From CAZWSE01 sp964636575 (GTDB lineage: Bacteria; Pseudomonadota; Alphaproteobacteria; Rhodobacterales; Rhodobacteraceae), in contig CAZWSE010000054.1 in NCBI GenBank assembly GCA_964636575.1, positions 1-24,657 of the forward strand: a stretch of DNA of 24,657 nucleotides. The letters are read 5' to 3'. The position numbers and the translations under genes were made by a program. Of this stretch, positions 1-8,039 are shown one piece after another (position 1 is the stretch's first letter; the number at the start of each line of letters is the position of its first letter). The notes below the pieces were generated by a model that worked only from the letters and a program-made list of their open reading frames with translations, was not told the DNA's origin and made no database searches.

Positions 1-155
1 CCAACCCCACCAACACGCACTGCATCACAAACGAGGCGCTACGGCCCTCCAACATGTTGCAAAAACTGGCAAAACTAAAAGAGCAGGCAGACGAGTTCCT
101 ATCGGACGACGGGGCCCCGGAGGTCGAGGATCAAACAGACCCTACCCGCGAATAG
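1..155 (+). CDS. C-terminal end of an unidentified protein (5' truncated)
   Basis: An open frame whose codons start at base 3 runs from the window edge to a TAG at 153-155 and encodes about 50 residues. The tail is helical and charged (a leucine/lysine/glutamate-rich stretch, then an acidic end with DD and several E/D), like the flexible C-terminus of a cytoplasmic protein. No family motif survives in this fragment, so the product cannot be named. It is on the same strand as the sulfotransferase-like gene 127 bp downstream and may belong to the same surface-glycan locus. A perfect hairpin after it suggests transcription ends there. Confidence that it is coding rests only on the open frame, its composition and the hairpin. 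Confidence 0.5.
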   Translation, partial: NPTNTHCITNEALRPSNMLQKLAKLKEQADEFLSDDGAPEVEDQTDPTRE

Positions 156-186
156 GCAACGTCCGCTAACCATTTGTTAACGCAAC

Positions 187-203
187 GGTTTCGCCGCGAA
201 ACC
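187..203 (+). terminator. Perfect 7-bp hairpin after the first gene
   Basis: GGTTTCG (187-193) and CGAAACC (197-203) form a perfect 7-bp stem around a 3-base loop (CCG), 32 bp after the TAG of the upstream gene. No T-run follows (the next bases are TCCCCACCCC), so it is not a textbook intrinsic terminator. It could be an RNA 3'-end stabiliser or a weak terminator. Confidence 0.4.
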
Positions 204-282
204 TCCCCACCCCACTTGCGCCCGCCCCCAAGGCCTGCTACGCAACACACGGGATAAGAAGCGTTTTCAGTGAGGTTCCAGT

Positions 283-1158
283 ATGGTTGCCGCGCCAACA
301 GCCATTTTTCAAATCGGCTCGCCCTTCGATGGCAGCGACCTCCTGATATGGTCCCTTCGCAAAAACGAAGACCTTCTCACTAAAAAGAAAATCGCCGTTC
401 CCCGCCCCAAATTTTATCGCAACCAACTCGCTGATTTAGCAGAAGATCTCCAAGGCGAACCGGCCCCGAAAGAAGACCAGGAACAGTTCCTCTATACCGG
501 TAATCCAGCGCGGGTTTTGTTTACGGATCCTGAGATGATCGGCCCTCCTCGAGCTGTATTTGCCGGGGGTGGTTTCTTTCAGCACGCGGCCCTCAAACCG
601 ACCTGGACGCGGCACCTTTTCCCCGAAGCCAAGGCACTGTTTTTGATGGGAATTTGCAATCCAGCGACCCTCATCGCGGATATGGTGAAGGCTGGGACAT
701 TCGGGCCCTATGGCTCCATTGTCGGGGGTGCGGACGTGTTCAATTTGCACTGGTCCAAGGTGATTGAGCGGATCAAAGAGGCCAATCCGGATGTGCCGCT
801 CGTGATCTGGACGAAAGAGGAAAGCGCATACGTTTGGCCGGATGTTTTGCGAGTGATCCTTGGGGTTCAGCGGGGGGTGCCGCTCAAAGGGACCCTTGAC
901 CCTTTAGAGCCGATCCTGAAACCCGCCGCGTTCAAACGCGCTGAGGCTTATATCGAAGAACATCCGAACCTGCCCAAGTCGACCTATCACAAGGTTCTGG
1001 ATGTTTTCATCGACAAATCATCCCGCAAAAGTGCTGCAACGCAGCAGATCAAGCTGCCGGGGTGGACGGATCAGACGCTGGAGACAGTCACGCTCGCTTA
1101 TGAAACCGATCTGGACCGCATTGCGGCGATGGACGGTGTGACCTTGATCACCGCCTGA
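283..1158 (+). CDS. Divergent sulfotransferase-like protein
   Basis: 291 residues, ATG start with GAGG about 7 bases upstream. The layout resembles bacterial sulfotransferase-family proteins. A short first strand (AIFQIG) leads to a turn at residues 12-17 and then a helix with a conserved-looking 'LRKNEDLL..KKIAVPRP' stretch, as in the usual 'HIG.PKTGTT...L..NR..L...GI.YP' N-terminus. A mid-region 'LFPEAKALFLMGICNPATLIADMV' resembles the 3'-phosphate-binding strand/helix. The PKTGTT phosphate-binding loop is replaced by SPFDGSD and the usual 'R.P' of the second motif by 'CNP', so PAPS binding is doubtful. The stop overlaps the next ATG by one base (TGATG), so it is cotranslated with the next gene. 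It probably acts in surface-glycan decoration or is a non-catalytic relative. The family call is inference from pattern only. Confidence 0.6.
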   Translation: MVAAPTAIFQIGSPFDGSDLLIWSLRKNEDLLTKKKIAVPRPKFYRNQLADLAEDLQGEPAPKEDQEQFLYTGNPARVLFTDPEMIGPPRAVFAGGGFFQHAALKPTWTRHLFPEAKALFLMGICNPATLIADMVKAGTFGPYGSIVGGADVFNLHWSKVIERIKEANPDVPLVIWTKEESAYVWPDVLRVILGVQRGVPLKGTLDPLEPILKPAAFKRAEAYIEEHPNLPKSTYHKVLDVFIDKSSRKSAATQQIKLPGWTDQTLETVTLAYETDLDRIAAMDGVTLITA

Positions 1159-1997
1159 TGCCTGTTTTTGCGATCCGCAGTTTGGGGATCGACCCCGTAG
1201 CGGATCACTTGGCGCGGCAGCTTGAAAAGCTCTCTGGCGAACCTCCGATCTTTGTGTGTGATGCGCGAAATGGCGCACCCAATACGGGACCGTATGCTCA
1301 TTTGGCGATGACCGATGACAGCCTTTCTGAGCTTGGACTTACAGATTTACCGGACGATTGGGGATGGCTTTGCGGGGACATGTGTTACTATACGCTAGCG
1401 TATGCATGCCCAAAGGAAGATCAATTTATTCTCATTGAATCAGATGTTTACATTCCAGACACGGCCTTAACAACACTGAAAAGCGTTGTGGAAAGGCCAG
1501 AACAAGCACTTGCTACCCATCTTAAACGACACGACGCACCCAAGAAATTCTCTAGGGGATTGGAGCCGATGGGATTTGATCCGAATTGGGGATGCATCTT
1601 TCCTGTCTCCATCGTGCAGCGCAGTGTGATCGAGACTATGAAATCCATACGCCAGCGTACATTAGCGGAACAACCAACAGCGCGGATCAATGATGAAGCG
1701 ATCCTCGCGGCGGCGGTACAAAGCACGGATGCCAGCTTTGCTGACTTGGCTCATATCGCGCCCGACCTTTTTGCACCTGACAGCTTTGACACCAACCCGC
1801 CCCATCTGTTTGAGGCGGTTCAAACAGAGGACACGGCAAAAATATTCCACCCTGTCGTGACTTTTGATACAGTGAAGGCACGGATGCTGTCGGGCGAGAA
1901 GGCCTATTCAAAACACCGCCTGCGCCGCATCCTGGCCACCGCGCCGAAAAGCATGAAAAAAGAGATCAAAACGATCCTAGAGACAAAAGGCGAATAG
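1158..1997 (+). CDS. Unknown protein, possibly GT-A-fold glycosyltransferase-like
   Basis: 279 residues; its ATG shares an A with the TGA of the preceding gene, so translational coupling is likely. I do not recognise a named family. Visible features are a hydrophobic strand ending in an acidic pair with ESD at 94-96 ('FILIESDVYIP'), which resembles the strand leading into the DxD metal site of GT-A glycosyltransferases. A 'NWGCIFPVS' strand near residue 143 and 'NDEAILAAAV' near 177 could be acceptor-side elements. The C-terminus is basic (KHRLRRI, KSMKKEIK). No signal peptide or membrane segment is present, so it is probably cytoplasmic. Its position between a sulfotransferase-like gene and an FkbM methyltransferase, opposite a glycosyltransferase operon, supports a role in glycan modification. 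The middle (about 1390-1690) is more AT-rich than its neighbours. Confidence 0.6.
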   Translation: MPVFAIRSLGIDPVADHLARQLEKLSGEPPIFVCDARNGAPNTGPYAHLAMTDDSLSELGLTDLPDDWGWLCGDMCYYTLAYACPKEDQFILIESDVYIPDTALTTLKSVVERPEQALATHLKRHDAPKKFSRGLEPMGFDPNWGCIFPVSIVQRSVIETMKSIRQRTLAEQPTARINDEAILAAAVQSTDASFADLAHIAPDLFAPDSFDTNPPHLFEAVQTEDTAKIFHPVVTFDTVKARMLSGEKAYSKHRLRRILATAPKSMKKEIKTILETKGE

Positions 1998-1999
1998 CA

Positions 2000-3036
2000 G
2001 TGCCCAAAGATACGATGTCCCCCGCGAGGCTTGAGCAATTGATGGAGCTGATCGGGCTTGAAACGCCTATTCAGGTTCTGGATGTGGGCGCAAACCCCAT
2101 CGAAGGGGTCGTGTCGTATCAAGGTCTTTTGGATGCGGGCCATGCCAAGGTTGTTGGCTTTGAGCCGCAAGACGATGCACTGGCCGCCTTAAACGAACGC
2201 AAGTCTGAGGCTGAAACCTACCTGCCCCATGCGCTTGGGGACGGGAAAAAGCATACGCTGCACGTTTACCGCGGATCCGGCTTTGCCTCGCTTTATGGGC
2301 CGGACGCCAAAAGCGCTGCACTGATGGGCTTTGCCAAGGACATGGAAGTAACCGGCGAAATTCCGGTTTCGACCAAGAAATTGGACACATTGAAAGACGT
2401 GCCGCCCGTCGATTTCCTGAAAATCGATGTGCAAGGCGCTGAAACGTCGATCATCGCCAACGGCAAAAAGAAACTGGCCGAGGCGCTGGTTGTTCAAACC
2501 GAAGTGCGCATGTTTCCGATCTATAAGGACGAGCCGCGATACGGTGAATTAGAGGGCGAATTGGCCGCCCAAGGCTTTGAATTTTTGCGCTTTGTACACA
2601 TCAAACATGTGTCGTTGGCCAAACGTTACAAAAAGCGGATCAAATACCGTGAGTTCGCGCAAGCCGTTGATGGGGATGCCTTTTTTGTCCGTGATCTGCG
2701 CAAGATTGAAGATTATTCAGATGATCAGTTGCGCAAGCTGGCCGTTGTCGCGGATGCCGTGATGGCGACCTATGATCTGGCGCTGTTTGCGCTTGATACC
2801 CTACGGACGCGCGGGTTGGTCGATGAGGCTGGCATTGATGCTTATATTGATTTGCTGCCCAGTGAGGTGAAGCGGGGGTNNNNNNNNNNNNNNNNNNNNN
2901 NNNNNNNNNNNNNNNNNNNNNNNNNNNNNNNNNNNNNNNNNNNNNNNNNNNNNNNNNNNNNNNNNNNNNNNNNNNNNNNGAGGCTGGCATTGATGCTTAT
3001 ATTGATTTGCTGCCCAGTGAGGTGAAGCGGGGGTAG
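2000..3036 (+). CDS. FkbM family methyltransferase (interrupted by a false assembly gap)
   Basis: SAM-dependent methyltransferase of the FkbM family, which usually O-methylates sugars or small molecules. The SAM-binding motif I reads 'VLDVGANPIEGV' followed by the acidic strand end 'VVGFEPQ'; the family motif 'DFLKIDVQGAE' is present near residue 138. The start is GTG at 2000, two bases after the TAG of the previous gene; an ATG at codon 6 is the alternative. The reading frame meets a run of 100 N at 2880-2979. The 55 bp on either side of the N run are identical. If one copy and the N run are removed, the frame reads straight into K-R-G-TAG, with the stop made of base 2879 plus 3035-3036. The real product is then 293 residues. 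The longer reading through the gap is an artefact of frame. Confidence 0.88.
2825..3034. repeat. Exact 55-bp direct duplication flanking an N gap
   Basis: Bases 2825-2879 and 2980-3034 are identical over 55 bp, both beginning GAGGCTGGCATTG and ending GAAGCGGGGGT. They abut the N run exactly on both sides. This is the pattern expected when two contigs with an overlap are placed next to each other with a standard 100-N spacer rather than merged. It is not a biological repeat in my reading. Confidence 0.95.
2880..2979. other. Assembly gap, 100 N (probably not real missing sequence)
   Basis: Exactly 100 N, a conventional placeholder for a gap of unknown size. The flanking identity and the clean in-frame stop after collapsing indicate that no sequence is missing here. 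Confidence 0.97.
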
Positions 3037-3106
3037 TTCAATACGCTCCGGACCGGAATCAAGCCGAAGGCGCCGACCCCATGCGCAGGCCGACGTTCAG
3101 ACCTAT

Positions 3107-3976
3107 CTAGGCGCTTTCTTTTTCAGCTTTCGCTGCTTCAATCATCGCTTTGCTTGGTGGCAAAGGCGCGTCGCTTGGCACGATGCCGTGCTTGCTAACC
3201 AACTGACCCAAAAGGCTTTTCGGGTGCGGTGCACCACCTTCTTTTTCAACCAAACGCGCCCGCATCCGGCGCCCGTAAAGGTGCACTGAATAGGTGTTTT
3301 CAGTGATAAAGGGTGAGACATCGAATTTGGGTTTCAGCATCTTACCACGGTCGCGGAAGGTGAAGGGATACAGGCCTTCCTGCGGCAATGCGAACTTATT
3401 GTCACCGGTTTTGTGCAGGAAATGCGTGACCGCATGCGGCCCCCATACGCCCCATGGCTGTTCCGACGCATGAACGGGGTTTCCGGCGGCTTTCGCCTCT
3501 TCCAATTCTTTAACGTAGTCCTCGCCGTAGTAGGTCGGAATGGCATATTCATCTTCTGTAAATTCGAGCAATTCGCGCAATGTATCGCTTTGTGCTGGCA
3601 GGCCAAGCACCCCGCCGTTGATGTGTTTATCGCTTTCCCAGCCGTAGAAATGACCTTGGTTTGGCTCAAACCGTTTCATGCAATAGGCGTCCGTGTCGGC
3701 CCAAACCGTGTCCTTGGATTGCGCCAGCATCCGGTAGCGAAAGACGTCTGAATGGAGCGCAGGACTGCCGGTGCGTGCATGGGTTAAGACATTGTAATCA
3801 GGGAGAACTTCATCGGCCGAGGCCAGTTCGACCCCGTCTGGTACGTTCTGCAATTCACCGTAGTGGTAGAGCTTTACATGGTGGCCTGCGTCCACAAAGG
3901 ATTTCACGCAAAGCTGTTCCAGAAACGAAAGCGGGCCGTGCATCCATAGCATTGCGATTTGGTAGTCTTTTGACAT
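3107..3976 (-). CDS. DXD-motif glycosyltransferase (GT32-like, sugar-binding region type)
   Basis: 289 residues, ATG with GAGG about 8 bases upstream. This family transfers a sugar from a nucleotide-sugar donor in the cytoplasm, often to capsular or lipopolysaccharide chains. The hallmark block is present: 'SDVFRYRML' (76-84) followed by 'VWADTDAYC' (91-99), the equivalent of 'SDxxRxxxLxxxGGxYxDxD'; D94 and D96 would bind the metal. 'GGVLG' further on fits the post-DXD strand of the family. The expected GG before the DXD strand is replaced by 'KD', a common variation. The C-terminus is rich in Ala, Lys and Glu and probably disordered. It is last in a run of four minus-strand glycosyltransferase genes, 63 bp after the previous one, and converges on the FkbM gene. 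I saw no convincing terminator in the 70 bp between them. Confidence 0.85.
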   Translation of the reverse strand: MSKDYQIAMLWMHGPLSFLEQLCVKSFVDAGHHVKLYHYGELQNVPDGVELASADEVLPDYNVLTHARTGSPALHSDVFRYRMLAQSKDTVWADTDAYCMKRFEPNQGHFYGWESDKHINGGVLGLPAQSDTLRELLEFTEDEYAIPTYYGEDYVKELEEAKAAGNPVHASEQPWGVWGPHAVTHFLHKTGDNKFALPQEGLYPFTFRDRGKMLKPKFDVSPFITENTYSVHLYGRRMRARLVEKEGGAPHPKSLLGQLVSKHGIVPSDAPLPPSKAMIEAAKAEKESA

Positions 3977-4039
3977 GTCTTTGTCCTCTGCTCGTCGATT
4001 GGGCCATTCGGCCTCTTTGTCAGGTATCCTATAGTATGG

Positions 4040-6283
4040 TTAATGCGCCGTCTCTGTTTTCTCGACCGTGAAGAAATAATCTGGCGCGGGCGTGTCGATA
4101 TTAACAACTTCGTCAGGGATTGCGTCTGGCCCTGACAGAAACACGTTTGCCCCGAAATGCGCGTGCATCCGTGCCAGTTTTTCCAAGCGATGCCCTGTCA
4201 GATCCTTGTAGAAGTTCGCGTAGTTTTCCGTGGCCTTTAGCGCCTCGATCTTGGCTTTGTGCGCGTTGACGCAGTGTGCGTGCATCGCCGCGATCTCTGG
4301 GTCGGCCATCATCTTGTCCAGCTCAACCTGCATGGCCGGCAGCATCCGTTGGATGGATCGGTCTTCTTCTTCGTTGTTGTTCATCCGAAACCAGTAGGCC
4401 AGCCCTTGGTCCCGATCGACGTGGTTCACGCGGCCCCGATCCCGTTTGACCAGAAAGCTTTCCGCTGACCGGACCGCGTAGTGGTTCAGCGAGACCAGAT
4501 CGTAGCCGTATGTATCCGTCGTCGACCGCCACGCGTTGCGGTACATGTCTTGTGGCAGCCGTTGCCCTGATCCGTTTACCCAAGCGATTTTGTCGTGGAG
4601 CTGCGGTTTGAGGCCTTTTGGCCGGTGCACGCCCAGCTTTTTGAAGATCCCAAGCGTGCGGAACAGGGTTTTGAAGCCCCACGCCTGATGCGGTTTGTTG
4701 GCGGCCTGCCGTGCGCAGCGGGTGAATTGCGCCAGCAGGGGTTCGTCGCGGAATTCATGGATGTCGCCGTTCCCAAAGAGCCGCCATGTCATTGAGATCA
4801 TGTTCGCATCAGGCACGGCTTTGAACAGAGAGCGGAGCGTCCCATCGCCTGTATGAATGTTGATGTATTCATCCACGTCCATACAGATCACCCAATCCGC
4901 ATTTTGGATTTGTGGTTCTTTTTCAGCATCTTGCAGGGCCGCGTGTTGGGGTTTGAGGTCCATTTCGCGGAACCGGTTCTGGCGGTGTTGGACGATCCCT
5001 TTGGCTTGCAGAAGGTCGAACATGTCGTCCGTGCCGTCGTCGCAATCGTTGGTGTAGACCAGAAACTGATCGACCCCGATGGCGCGGTGATAGGCGAGCC
5101 ATTCGAGAATGAAGGGGCCTTCGTTCTTCATGGTCGTTACGATGGTCGTCTTGTCGGTGCGCGCGCCTTCAGACGTTTCCAGCTTTTCTTTGGGCGGCAG
5201 GACGGGATTGTGATCGAAATAGTCCTGACTGAGCGCGATGAGGCCCGCATCTTTGATCAAGGAGGTCTTGGGGACGATGGCAGAGACGTTCTCGGTCGGG
5301 TGGCGCAGGGACATGCAGCGGTAGAACAGTGCGGCCTCGGTTGGTTGGGGTGTGCATCCGACCACGCGGACCAAGCGCCAGACGGCATCATCGGGCGCAA
5401 CAGAGGGGGCCACGCACCAGCGGCGGCGGTGATCGGAGCTGTCAAATTGCAGGCAGATGTGATCGCCGAAGGTCGGGTCTTCGTCTTTGCGCACGCGCCA
5501 CGGGAAAGCTTGCTTGCCTGCCAGAACCACCATCCCAGAGGTAGAGGCCACGGCGCGGTCAAACACGTTTGGACCTTTTGCAGGGGCCAGAAGATCGTGC
5601 ACTTCGATGTTCATCACAGCGCGGGCCTTGGCCAAGAAACGATGCTTCATCAGCTCAAAAATCTGCAAATTGCCTAAAGGTGCGCGCCACGGGTCGGGCT
5701 TTGGCGCGTCCATACGGTCTTTGCCCGGCGCTGTGGGGACGTTCATCGGATGCGCCTCTGGCCCGAGGTCTGCAGCCCCTAGCGGCACATCGGCATCAAC
5801 CACGACCAAAACGCGCAACCCGTCGATCCGTTTGGCTTTTTTCTTCAGCTTGTTCACAAATTTCGGGTCGGACTTGGGTTCCGCTTGATCCACGATCAAC
5901 GCGGCTTGAAGCCCGTGATGCTGCACATGAAAGCTAAGCCAATCCGCCACGATCTGCGCGCTTTCGCCGTTGCGCATGGCGAGACCTGTGTTGAGCCCCT
6001 CGAACAGATCATGCTCAACCTTAGACAGCTTCACCCGTTTAGATTTACCATCGACTTCAAGCTTCAAAGGGTCAGAGCCTTCGACCATCAAAACAGGCGC
6101 TTCCGAGATCGAGCGTTGTTCGGTTACCTGTGCGGGGGCTGTCACGCCAAGCCCGTCAATTGCAGTACCCGCCGTAAAAACAACAACCGCCTGATCCGCA
6201 TCAACTGCGACAGCATCAAGCACCACACGCCCTGCGACGGTCTGTGCCTGAAGTCGGCGGGTTTCAAAGATTAGATTGCTCAT
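4040..6283 (-). CDS. Large glycosyltransferase, Glyco_tranf_2_4 domain with a decayed N-terminal copy
   Basis: 747 residues. The C-terminal half (about 378-690) is a GT-A glycosyltransferase of the Glyco_tranf_2_4 type. 'TTMKNEGPFILEWLAYHRAIGVDQFLVYTNDCDDGT' opens the fold (383-418). The metal-binding 'MDVDEYINI' is at 468-476, 'WRLFGNGDIHEF' at 500-511, and 'KTLFR...GVHRPKG' at 538-557. The N-terminal 370 residues are unusual. 'RNGESAQIVADWLSFHVQHHGLQAALIVDQ' (104-133) aligns by eye with the opening of the C-terminal domain, 'MNIEVHDLL' (224-232) falls where DVDEY should be, and an FPWR motif follows. I read this as a second, catalytically dead GT domain. The start ATG overlaps the TGA of the upstream glycosyltransferase by 4 bases (ATGA), so the genes are cotranslated. 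No signal peptide or membrane span is evident. Confidence 0.85.
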   Translation of the reverse strand: MSNLIFETRRLQAQTVAGRVVLDAVAVDADQAVVVFTAGTAIDGLGVTAPAQVTEQRSISEAPVLMVEGSDPLKLEVDGKSKRVKLSKVEHDLFEGLNTGLAMRNGESAQIVADWLSFHVQHHGLQAALIVDQAEPKSDPKFVNKLKKKAKRIDGLRVLVVVDADVPLGAADLGPEAHPMNVPTAPGKDRMDAPKPDPWRAPLGNLQIFELMKHRFLAKARAVMNIEVHDLLAPAKGPNVFDRAVASTSGMVVLAGKQAFPWRVRKDEDPTFGDHICLQFDSSDHRRRWCVAPSVAPDDAVWRLVRVVGCTPQPTEAALFYRCMSLRHPTENVSAIVPKTSLIKDAGLIALSQDYFDHNPVLPPKEKLETSEGARTDKTTIVTTMKNEGPFILEWLAYHRAIGVDQFLVYTNDCDDGTDDMFDLLQAKGIVQHRQNRFREMDLKPQHAALQDAEKEPQIQNADWVICMDVDEYINIHTGDGTLRSLFKAVPDANMISMTWRLFGNGDIHEFRDEPLLAQFTRCARQAANKPHQAWGFKTLFRTLGIFKKLGVHRPKGLKPQLHDKIAWVNGSGQRLPQDMYRNAWRSTTDTYGYDLVSLNHYAVRSAESFLVKRDRGRVNHVDRDQGLAYWFRMNNNEEEDRSIQRMLPAMQVELDKMMADPEIAAMHAHCVNAHKAKIEALKATENYANFYKDLTGHRLEKLARMHAHFGANVFLSGPDAIPDEVVNIDTPAPDYFFTVEKTETAH

Positions 6284-7317
6284 AGGTCTTGTTTCATTCT
6301 GGCGAAAGCCGCGTCAAATTCGGCGGCCATGGCGGGGGGCATTCCGGTTGAGCCGCCCGCGATCATGATCTGCCCGTAAAGCTGCATCACAGCTGGATCA
6401 CGCAGCAATTCCGGCAGGCGTCGGCGGTGCCATTGGACAGAGGCGTCATGCAATTCTGCCATTCCCGGTATCGCCAATAGAAATGCCTTTTCCGTGGCCG
6501 TTGCATCCGAATGTCGCGCAATGGTGGTGTTTTCGACCTGATTGAAGTTGCGTTCCACCCAATAGGCCAGATCAATCGCCTTCTTGCGGCTGCTGGGCAG
6601 GCCCCGGGCTGTTTTGACGATGAAACTTTCGACGGAGCGGACCGAATAATGGTTCAACTCAACCAAATCGCGGACCGTGGAATAGCCTGCCAGTGACGGG
6701 CGGCTGTCGCGTTGTGCAAACTCATCGGGCAAGGGGGTCCCGCCCGCATCCACCCAGCGCGCAGCGGCGTCAGGTTTGCGTTTCGGGCGGTGCACCCCGA
6801 TCTTGTTGAATGGTCCTTTTGCGCGGAAAAGTGTTTTGAAATAATGCGTTGCGAGAACGCCAATACCGTTTTCGGGGGCAGATTTAGTGAACTGTTCTGC
6901 CACGGGCCTGTCTTCAAAGCCCACGACATCACTATTGCCGAACAAGCGCCACGGCAGCGCAACCGCATCACAGTCAGGGACCGCATCCATAAGAGCGGTA
7001 AGCGTTCCATTCCCCGTTTTGATGTTCAGATATTCATCTACATCTGTGGCCAGCACCCAATCTGCTGCTTTGCGGGCGGGGTGCTTCCACGCGTCCTTTA
7101 GGCCCTGCCATTGCGGGGTCTTGTTGGGCGGCACGTCTTGCGGGATGTGATTTACAAAGCCTGAGGCTTGCAGGGCATCCAGCATTTGCACCGTGCCATC
7201 GCTGCAATCGTTGGAGTAAATCAGGAAATCCGTGACCCCAAGGCCGCGATGATGGGCCAGCCAATCCAGTAGGAACGGCCCTTCGTCACGCACGCAGGTC
7301 ACACACAGCACCCGCAT
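6280..7317 (-). CDS. Glycosyltransferase family 2, Glyco_tranf_2_4 type
   Basis: 345 residues from the ATG at 7317. A GTG one codon earlier (7320) is possible, but the ATG shares one base with the upstream TGA (TGATG), a common coupling arrangement here. The GT-A fold opens with 'VTCVRDEGPFLLDWLAHHRGLGVTDFLIYSNDCSDGT' (6-42) and has the metal-binding 'TDVDEYLNI' at 91-99. 'WRLFGNSDVVGF', 'YFKTLFRAKGPFNKIGVHRPKR' and 'LNHYSVRSVESFIVK' follow in the same order as in its 747-residue neighbour. The two are therefore paralogues; this one has a single domain and no N-terminal extension. It is expected to transfer a sugar in surface polysaccharide assembly; donor and acceptor cannot be read from sequence. 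Its 3' end overlaps the next gene by 4 bases. Confidence 0.87.
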   Translation of the reverse strand: MRVLCVTCVRDEGPFLLDWLAHHRGLGVTDFLIYSNDCSDGTVQMLDALQASGFVNHIPQDVPPNKTPQWQGLKDAWKHPARKAADWVLATDVDEYLNIKTGNGTLTALMDAVPDCDAVALPWRLFGNSDVVGFEDRPVAEQFTKSAPENGIGVLATHYFKTLFRAKGPFNKIGVHRPKRKPDAAARWVDAGGTPLPDEFAQRDSRPSLAGYSTVRDLVELNHYSVRSVESFIVKTARGLPSSRKKAIDLAYWVERNFNQVENTTIARHSDATATEKAFLLAIPGMAELHDASVQWHRRRLPELLRDPAVMQLYGQIMIAGGSTGMPPAMAAEFDAAFARMKQDL

Positions 7318-8039
7318 CACGCCACCTTATCCCAGCGTTTGCCGGACGTCTCACCGCAGCCCGCAATCAATTCGGTGATTTCGGCCTGCATCTGTTGCGG
7401 TGGGTTGCGTGTGACCGTGTTAAAGAGGCTGCTGTCTTGCAGGTCATCTGGCAGCATGCGTTGCAAGTATTCGTCGGTGCGCGGGACTGTCCACATGGTG
7501 TTGCCCTGCCCGCGTTGCCAAAGCGCGAACCGCACGTCCACAAAGCCTGCCGCCGTTTGCATGTCTTTCAAAGGGGGCACGTTTTTCCCGAGCATCATCG
7601 CCGTACCTGTGCCCAATACATCCACACAGACTGTATGTTTGGCCGCCTTGAAGAACATGAAGTTCCGCCAGCCCATCGCTGCAGGTCCTTTTTTATAGAC
7701 CCAAGCGTTGGCTTGAAATCCGATCACGGCCTTGTCCAACCCGATCCGGTCTGCTTGTGCGCGCAAGGTGACGACGTAGTCATCTGGAAAGGCAATGTCA
7801 TCGTCTACCGTCAGTACAATGTCGTCAGGCGCGGGGGCGGCGGCGAATTTGCCTGCGTCTTTGAGGTCCGTGTCGGGGATCAGTGGTTCTACGTTGGGGT
7901 GATCTGCGAGCTCGGCGGGGATGTGACTGTATTCATTCAGGCAGACCACAAGCCTGTCCACTTGCGGCGCAAGTCTGCGCACCGTGTCCAGCATCAGGGC
8001 ACGGCGAGGCGGAAAGCTCGCGAGGTGGGCGCGGATCAC
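7317..8039 (-). CDS. Small GT-A-fold glycosyltransferase
   Basis: 240 residues with a GTG start at 8039 and an AAGGAAC-type Shine-Dalgarno about 11 bases before it. The first strand 'IRAHLASFPPRRALMLDTVRRLAPQVDRLVVCLNEY' and the acidic metal site 'TVDDDIAFPDDYV' (77-89) are typical of small GT2-like enzymes. A later 'CVDVLGTGTAMMLGK' and 'FVDVRFALWQRGQG' match the acceptor-side strand and the conserved 'D..F' helix of such proteins. It is the first gene of the minus-strand glycosyltransferase run; the next gene begins inside its stop codon. The promoter should be in the 212-bp divergent region before the L,D-transpeptidase gene. The exact sugar specificity is unknown. Confidence 0.8.
   Translation of the reverse strand: MIRAHLASFPPRRALMLDTVRRLAPQVDRLVVCLNEYSHIPAELADHPNVEPLIPDTDLKDAGKFAAAPAPDDIVLTVDDDIAFPDDYVVTLRAQADRIGLDKAVIGFQANAWVYKKGPAAMGWRNFMFFKAAKHTVCVDVLGTGTAMMLGKNVPPLKDMQTAAGFVDVRFALWQRGQGNTMWTVPRTDEYLQRMLPDDLQDSSLFNTVTRNPPQQMQAEITELIAGCGETSGKRWDKVA

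Noticed and set aside
2880..3025. Extended FkbM C-terminus read through the N run
   Set aside because: The frame after the gap differs from the frame before it because of the arbitrary 100-N length; the duplicated sequence is then read out of frame.
4853..5677. 274-residue open frame antisense to the 747-residue glycosyltransferase
   Set aside because: It is a mirror frame inside a well-supported glycosyltransferase domain, with no ribosome-binding site or family resemblance; long antisense frames are common at this base composition.
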